Shown here: positions 59,062 through 64,000 of the stretch, in pieces
Layout of the letters: each line of letters starts with the position of its first letter
Numbering within the stretch: the first letter of the stretch is position 1
Source of the DNA: Methylobacter sp. S3L5C
GTDB lineage: Bacteria; Pseudomonadota; Gammaproteobacteria; Methylococcales; Methylomonadaceae
Length of the DNA: 64,000 nt
Assembly: GCF_022788635.1 (NCBI RefSeq)
Contig: NZ_CP076024.1
Span: forward strand, 496,001 to 560,000
Direction of reading: 5' to 3'
Made by a program: the position numbers and the translations under genes
Notes under the pieces: model-generated
Seen by the model: only the letters and a program-made list of their open reading frames with translations
Told to the model about the DNA's origin: nothing
The model's database searches: none

Positions 59062-60516
59062 TTAAAGAAGTACCACATCATACTGTTCCTGATTATATTC
59101 AGCCTCAACCCTAAACTTGATCTGTACTCCCAGAAATATTTCCAGCTCGGCCAACATGTCAGCTTCTTCATCAAGCAACATGTCCACTACCTCATTGGAC
59201 GCCAGAACCAACAAGGTATGCACCTTATACAGCCTAACTTCCCGAATAATCTCCCTGAATATTTCCAGACACATGGATTCAGCCGTTTTTAAAACCCCTC
59301 GTCCACCGCAAGCACTACAAGGCTCGCAAAGAATATGTTCAAGGCTTTCACGGGTTCTCTTGCGGGTCATTTCTACCAAGCCCAGCACCGAAACTTCAGT
59401 AATTTTGGTTTTCGCGCGGTCTTTTTCCAAATTACGTTCCAATGCCTGTAAAACCTGTTTTTTATGATCTTCACTTTTCATATCGATAAAATCGATAATA
59501 ATAATCCCACCCAGATTCCTGAGCCTAAGCTGACGCGCGATGGTTTGAGCTGCTTCAAGGTTGGTTTTGTAAATAGTCTCTTCCAGGTTACGCCCACCCA
59601 CATAACCTCCGGTATTAACATCAACCGTCGTCATCGCTTCAGTCTGGTCGAATATTAAATACCCACCCGACTTCAACTTAACTTTACGATCCAGGGCTTT
59701 TTTAATTTCATCCTCGACACTGTAAATATCAAATACCGGACATTCCCCAGTATAATGTTCGATCACCGGCACGATTTCCGGTACAAAAACTTCTGCAAAT
59801 TCAAGCAATCGATGATAGGTTTCTTTTGAATCAACGCGAACCCGATCAATACCTTCTTTATATAAATCCCTTAACGTTCTGACACTCAGCGGTAAATCCT
59901 TATGAATAAACTGCTTGGCTTTTGCAGTAGCAATCTTTTCAAGAATCGACTCCCACAGTTTCAGCAAAAATGTCATATCGGCAATCAAAACCGTTTCACT
60001 GGCGCATTCTGCCGCTGTTCTTGCAATGAAACCGCCACAATTATGCTCCTGCCTGAACGTATCAAGACAAAGTCTTAACCGGCCACGCTCAGCTTCACAT
60101 TCAATACGCTGGGAAACACCTGAATTGTTAGCATAGGGCATGTAGACCTGATAACGCGAGGGTATCGATATTTCCGTGGTTAAACGTGCACCTTTACTAC
60201 CCATTGGATCTTTAACCACCTGCACAACAATAGACTGACCTTCATGCAAGTAGTGTTCAATAACGTCTGAACCTTTTTCTTCAAGGTCCTTCGTACACAA
60301 ATCTGAAAGATGAATAAATGCCGCCTTGGGCAAACCAATGTCAACAAAAGCAGCCTGCATACCTGGAAGAACCCGGCACACTTCACCTTTGTAGATATTT
60401 CCCACCAGGCCCCGCTCGCGACTTCTTTCAATAATGAGCTCTTGTAACACGCCATTTTCAATGACTGCAACACGGGTTTCCGGCGGCGTTACATTGATTA
60501 AAATTTCTTCACTCAT
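59062..60516 (-). CDS. rng: Ribonuclease G
   Basis: An endoribonuclease processing 16S rRNA and mRNAs. It has 484 residues: S1 domain near the start (GNIYKGEVCRVLPGMQAAFV), the catalytic region TTVDVNTGGYVGGRN and GGIIIIDFIDM, and the zinc-link CEPCSACGGRG. It lacks the long RNase E tail. It overlaps maf by four bases (ATGA). Confidence 0.97.
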   Translation of the reverse strand: MSEEILINVTPPETRVAVIENGVLQELIIERSRERGLVGNIYKGEVCRVLPGMQAAFVDIGLPKAAFIHLSDLCTKDLEEKGSDVIEHYLHEGQSIVVQVVKDPMGSKGARLTTEISIPSRYQVYMPYANNSGVSQRIECEAERGRLRLCLDTFRQEHNCGGFIARTAAECASETVLIADMTFLLKLWESILEKIATAKAKQFIHKDLPLSVRTLRDLYKEGIDRVRVDSKETYHRLLEFAEVFVPEIVPVIEHYTGECPVFDIYSVEDEIKKALDRKVKLKSGGYLIFDQTEAMTTVDVNTGGYVGGRNLEETIYKTNLEAAQTIARQLRLRNLGGIIIIDFIDMKSEDHKKQVLQALERNLEKDRAKTKITEVSVLGLVEMTRKRTRESLEHILCEPCSACGGRGVLKTAESMCLEIFREIIREVRLYKVHTLLVLASNEVVDMLLDEEADMLAELEIFLGVQIKFRVEAEYNQEQYDVVLL

Positions 60517-61088
60517 TTGAAAAACTCTATTCCTTGTTTAGATAAAAGTTCGGCTGTTTCAAATAATGGTAAACCGACCACGCCTGAAAAACTGCCTTTT
60601 ATTGATTCCACAAACATGCCGCCTAATCCTTGAATGGCATAGCTACCGGCCTTATCAACAGGTTCGCCACTGTGCCAGTAAGCCAGTATTTCCCGTCCTG
60701 TCAAGGGCCGAAAAGTCACCTCGGTAATACTAACTGCCTGACTATGCTCACAGCCTCTCAGAGAAATGGCACTATAAACCTGGTGTGTTTTACCGGACAA
60801 CTGCGTCAACATAGCAAGAGCATCAGCCTTGTCTTTAGGTTTCCCCATAATTACGCTCCCCAAAACAACCGCTGTATCCGCAGCCAAAACCGGTATATCA
60901 GTTTTGATTTGGGCCTGGCACACCGCAGACTTTTCAGCAGCCAAACGCTGCACATAATGCAGCGGTGTTTCATCAGGCAATGGAGTTTCATCAAGGTCAA
61001 CCGGATAAACCCGGTAAGTGACCTTAATTTGATCAAGCAGTTCCTTACGGCGGGGCGAAGCTGAGGCAAGAATAATCTGGACGGACAT
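60513..61088 (-). CDS. maf: Nucleoside triphosphate pyrophosphatase (Maf family)
   Basis: 191 residues. It starts ILASASPRRKELLDQI and has LAADTAVVLG and GKPKDKADA, then GSYAIQGLGG, the Maf signature. It hydrolyses dTTP/UTP or modified nucleotides. Coupled to rlmH by TAATG and to rng by ATGA. Confidence 0.95.
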   Translation of the reverse strand: MSVQIILASASPRRKELLDQIKVTYRVYPVDLDETPLPDETPLHYVQRLAAEKSAVCQAQIKTDIPVLAADTAVVLGSVIMGKPKDKADALAMLTQLSGKTHQVYSAISLRGCEHSQAVSITEVTFRPLTGREILAYWHSGEPVDKAGSYAIQGLGGMFVESIKGSFSGVVGLPLFETAELLSKQGIEFFK

Positions 61089-61555
61089 TAGCGATGATAA
61101 GGGTGATTATGGAGAATACTCCAGGCCCGGTAAATTTGCTCAGCCACCAAAATACGCACTAGCGGATGCGGAAACGTGAGTCTGGATAAACTCCATGATT
61201 CACGCGCCAACTGTTTGACAGAATCCGCCAAACCTTCAGGGCCACCAACCAGCAAAGTAATATGCTGGCCACTTTCCAGCCAACGCTGCATCGCCTGTGC
61301 CAATTCGGGCGTAGTCCAAGATTTACCGGGGATATCCAATGTCACAATATGAGTACCTTGTGGAATAGCCGCCAGCATTCGCTCGCCCTCGTCTTTTACA
61401 ATACGGGCAACATCACTGTTTTTACTGCGTTTACCTGGCACAATTTCCTTGAGCACCAGCTCACATTCACGCGGCAAGCGCTTGGCATATTCATCGTAAC
61501 CTTGCTGTACCCAGCCCGGCATACGGTTCCCTACTGAAATTAAATTTATTTGCAT
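61088..61555 (-). CDS. rlmH: 23S rRNA pseudouridine1915 N3-methyltransferase RlmH
   Basis: 155 residues from ATG 61555 ([16 protein letters not shown]), equal to E. coli RlmH; a TTG at 61579 would add eight. SPOUT motifs are LLVGGPEGL and [20 protein letters not shown] with the C-terminal HNPYHR-like NHPYHR. It lies upstream of maf-rng on the same strand. rsfS, its usual neighbour, is not seen. Confidence 0.96.
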   Translation of the reverse strand: MQINLISVGNRMPGWVQQGYDEYAKRLPRECELVLKEIVPGKRSKNSDVARIVKDEGERMLAAIPQGTHIVTLDIPGKSWTTPELAQAMQRWLESGQHITLLVGGPEGLADSVKQLARESWSLSRLTFPHPLVRILVAEQIYRAWSILHNHPYHR

Positions 61556-61840
61556 GGACACGCAGGATACAGACAACAAGGAGTGGATGCAATGTCGTCC
61601 ACTGTATAAAAAATCAACAGCTAATCATAAAAACGGGAAAAATTACTGCAAACAATGTTTTCTGCTCTATCAACCTGTTTACGCTAACTTTCACAGTGAC
61701 TAATTCGGATTAAAAATCCGCCATTCCATCACCCTCTCCCGGAAGAAAAGGGTGTAACAAAAGTTAATTTACAACATTTGTAAATACAGGTTTTATAACT
61801 AAATTATTTTCAATCACCCACACTTGAACTGTATGGGTCA

Positions 61841-62227
61841 TTACAATAAGGCAACCTGAACAGGAATCGATGAGGAAGAGCGTAACACTTCGTTTTTTTC
61901 GTTAAAATAAACCAAGGTAGGCTTATGATTTTCGGATTCTTGTTGATCCAATAATATATAAGTACAAACAATAATCAGGTCGCCGGGACAAGCTAAACGA
62001 GCCGCAGCGCCATTAACCGAAAAAATCCCGGAACCGTTTTCTGCACGAATGGCATACGTGGTAAAACGTGCACCGTTATTGACATTGTAAATCTGAATCT
62101 GCTCGTATTCTTTGATACCGGACAAGTCAAGAATAGTGCCGTCAATTGCGCAAGAACCCTCGTAACCCAACTCTGAACGAGTCACTGTGGCTCGATGTAA
62201 CTTTGCTTTAAGCATCGTAATTTGCAT
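61841..62227 (-). CDS. panD: Aspartate 1-decarboxylase
   Basis: A pyruvoyl enzyme making beta-alanine for pantothenate. It has 128 residues from ATG 62227. The self-cleavage site is Gly24-Ser25 in [10 protein letters not shown], matching the E. coli numbering. [17 protein letters not shown] and LIIVCTYI follow. It is downstream of panB-panC, with a 164-base gap. Confidence 0.97.
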   Translation of the reverse strand: MQITMLKAKLHRATVTRSELGYEGSCAIDGTILDLSGIKEYEQIQIYNVNNGARFTTYAIRAENGSGIFSVNGAAARLACPGDLIIVCTYILLDQQESENHKPTLVYFNEKNEVLRSSSSIPVQVALL

Positions 62228-62391
62228 AATAAAACACTATAAATACGTTTAGAAACCGGACATTATCCATTAATTGCAACAGTCCATCAACTTTTTAGAT
62301 AGCTGACATTAACTGCTTTATAACCCGGTTCAAAAGACAAGAACTGCATTTCTTAAGCCCTGAACCTGATAACACAACCCTCAAACAACAC

Positions 62392-63234
62392 CTACCTAGA
62401 AAAACAAATATTATCAATCAACCGCGTCTTACCCAGCTTTACTGCCGTCAATAAAACCAAATCAACATCTTCAGCAGCGGCTTTTTTTAAATCACTACTA
62501 CGACACACAGAAAAATAATCCGTCTGAAAGCCTGCCTGCTGTAAAAACTGCAATGCCTCTTGCTCTATATCTGCATAAGTCTTGTTACCCGCTAAAACAG
62601 CATCACGTGCCGCACATAAAACCTGATAAAGCCTTGGAGCAATTCTTTTTTCAGTATTTGTTAAATAACCGTTTCTCGAACTCATAGCCAAACCACTTGG
62701 CTCTCTAACGGTATCTATGCCTGTTATCTGAACGGGGATATGCAAATCCCTAGCCATTGTTTTAATTATAGTCAATTGTTGAAAATCTTTGAGACCAAAT
62801 AAAGCCCTATCCGGTTGGACTATATTGAATAATTTACAAACAACGGTGGCAACACCACTAAAATGTCCGGGTCTGGATGCGCCACAATACAGGCCTGAAA
62901 GGTCGGTTACTGTGACGGTTGTTTTGGCATCGGGCGCGTAAATATCGGTAACAGCGGGTTGAAACAACAAGTCTGTGCCAACAGTTTCCAGCTTTGACCG
63001 GTCTTCACGTTCAGTACGAGGATAAGTCTCAAAATCTTCCCCTACTCCAAATTGAGTCGGATTAACAAAGATACTAACGACGACGCGGTCGGCATTTTTT
63101 TTGGCCGCACTAACCAGTTGGAGATGTCCAGCGTGCAAATTACCCATCGTTGGAACAAAAGCCACGCTTTCACCAGCTAAGCGCCATATTTTAACCGCCT
63201 CACGTAATTCGGATACGGTATTAACTATTTGCAT
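62392..63234 (-). CDS. panC: Pantothenate synthetase
   Basis: Joins pantoate and beta-alanine. It has 280 residues with FVPTMGNLHAGHLQLV (HIGH-like), VSIFVNPTQFG, LFGLKDFQQLTII and the KMSKS-like MSSRNGYL. Five bases after panB, so an operon. Confidence 0.97.
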   Translation of the reverse strand: MQIVNTVSELREAVKIWRLAGESVAFVPTMGNLHAGHLQLVSAAKKNADRVVVSIFVNPTQFGVGEDFETYPRTEREDRSKLETVGTDLLFQPAVTDIYAPDAKTTVTVTDLSGLYCGASRPGHFSGVATVVCKLFNIVQPDRALFGLKDFQQLTIIKTMARDLHIPVQITGIDTVREPSGLAMSSRNGYLTNTEKRIAPRLYQVLCAARDAVLAGNKTYADIEQEALQFLQQAGFQTDYFSVCRSSDLKKAAAEDVDLVLLTAVKLGKTRLIDNICFSR

Positions 63235-63239
63235 TGGCC

Positions 63240-64000
63240 TTAGAAGCTATGTTCAGCGGTTGGAAATCGTGACTGCTTGACCGCCTGATGATAAGCATTG
63301 ATAGCCTCCTCAATACTCCCGGCGTCACCCATGAAATTTCTGGAAAAACGCGGACGCTTGCCGCTGCCGATATTGAGCATGTCGTAAAGTACCAAAACCT
63401 GACCGTCGCAAGCAACGCCGGCGCCTATACCAATAACAGGAATATCAAGCTGAATGCTTATTTCCCTGGCAAGATCCGCAGGCACACATTCCAATACCAA
63501 CAATCCGGCACCTGCTTGCTGTAATTGATGGGCATCGGCAATAATTTTTGCGGCATCAGCGGGCTCTTTGCCCTGGACTTTATAGCTGCCCAATTGATTA
63601 ATCAACTGAGGTAACAAACCCAAATGTCCACACACAGGAATACCCTGGTCAACTAAAAATCGAACAATTTCAATCCGGGCACCTTCCAGTTTAACCATTT
63701 GCGCACCACCAAGCTGTATTAATTTGGCCGCATTTTTAGCCGCAATAAGAGGCGTGGCATAACTCATGAACGGTAAATCAGCAATAATAAACGCACGATG
63801 CCTGGCAGTGCTAACACAGCGGGTATGATAAACCATATCCCTAATAGTGACAGAAAGCGTTGTCTCATGCCCCTGGATAACCATACCCAACGAATCACCC
63901 ACCAACATCATATCGACACCCACTTTGTCGATTAAGGTACTAAAACCGGCATCGTAAGCCGTTAAACAGCTTATTTTTTCACCTCGCTGTTTCATGGCAA
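63240..64000 (-). CDS. panB: 3-methyl-2-oxobutanoate hydroxymethyltransferase PanB (start cut by window)
   Basis: The first step of pantothenate synthesis. The visible part has 251 residues from an internal Met at 63995 and stays open to the edge; known PanB proteins have extra residues before this KISCLTAYDAGF segment, so the true start lies beyond 64000. Visible motifs are VGDSLGMVIQGHETTL, KLEGARIE, CGHLGLLPQ and GIGAGVACDGQVLVLYDML. With panC and panD it gives nearly the whole pathway from ketoisovalerate except panE. Confidence 0.96.
   Translation of the reverse strand, partial: AMKQRGEKISCLTAYDAGFSTLIDKVGVDMMLVGDSLGMVIQGHETTLSVTIRDMVYHTRCVSTARHRAFIIADLPFMSYATPLIAAKNAAKLIQLGGAQMVKLEGARIEIVRFLVDQGIPVCGHLGLLPQLINQLGSYKVQGKEPADAAKIIADAHQLQQAGAGLLVLECVPADLAREISIQLDIPVIGIGAGVACDGQVLVLYDMLNIGSGKRPRFSRNFMGDAGSIEEAINAYHQAVKQSRFPTAEHSF

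Overview
The window is an AT-rich gammaproteobacterial chromosome segment. Two things point to a methylotroph, probably a methanotroph of the Methylococcales (Methylobacter-like): a complete pqqABCDE set, which makes the PQQ cofactor of methanol dehydrogenases, and gammaproteobacterial housekeeping gene orders (lysM-dprA-smg-topA, lptM-lysA-dapF-DUF484-xerC, rlmH-maf-rng-yhdP-nit-tldD, bamD with divergent rluD-pgeF). No methane or methanol oxidation gene is present, so the lineage is an inference. I found no tRNA, rRNA, CRISPR array or complete insertion sequence.

Layout. 1-5300 is an accessory island: the end of a tyrosine integrase with altered catalytic residues, a small gene with a nine-G tract, a serine recombinase downstream of a 36-bp palindrome, a ribbon-helix-helix protein overlapping an excisionase-like protein, a possible degenerate Rep-like protein, and several orphan small proteins, one with an ART-like N-terminus. 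5300-12500 holds a LysM protein, dprA, smg, topA, srkA and rnhB. 12500-20700 holds an envelope block (lpxA, fabZ, skp, bamA; lpxD and lpxB absent) and the EF-P modification set (efp, epmA, epmB), then corA. 20700-27800 holds rppH, a HAD phosphatase and the lysine/diaminopimelate genes ending in xerC. 27800-40600 holds darP, a DNA glycosylase, rdgC, an Lpp-like lipoprotein beside an L,D-transpeptidase, pgm, a ZIP transporter, pgeF-rluD, bamD, a GST, groESL with a perfect CIRCE operator, and moeB. 40900-44870 is the pqq operon, interrupted between pqqC and pqqD by a DUF4258/YgiT toxin-antitoxin-like pair. 45000-64000 holds ubiX, a prolyl aminopeptidase, an outer-membrane protein, thiO, pyrD, pmbA/tldD, a short BamC-like lipoprotein, a nitrilase-family hydrolase, yhdP, rng, maf, rlmH and panB-panC-panD.

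The core chromosome carries several families of dispersed intergenic palindromes: AAGGTTCAAGG/CCTTTCACC-type, CACGAAG/CTTCGTG-type, GTAGGGGC-type and a GGTCGGAATAAG type. One palindromic element lies in frame inside pgeF, and a family-A sequence seems to encode the last residues of rppH. The most notable observations are the toxin-antitoxin pair in the pqq operon, the palindromic peptide insertion in PgeF, and the relic mobile island with its palindrome and homopolymer tract. dprA also lacks a conventional start codon ahead of its conserved N-terminus; a CTG overlapping the upstream stop is the best candidate.
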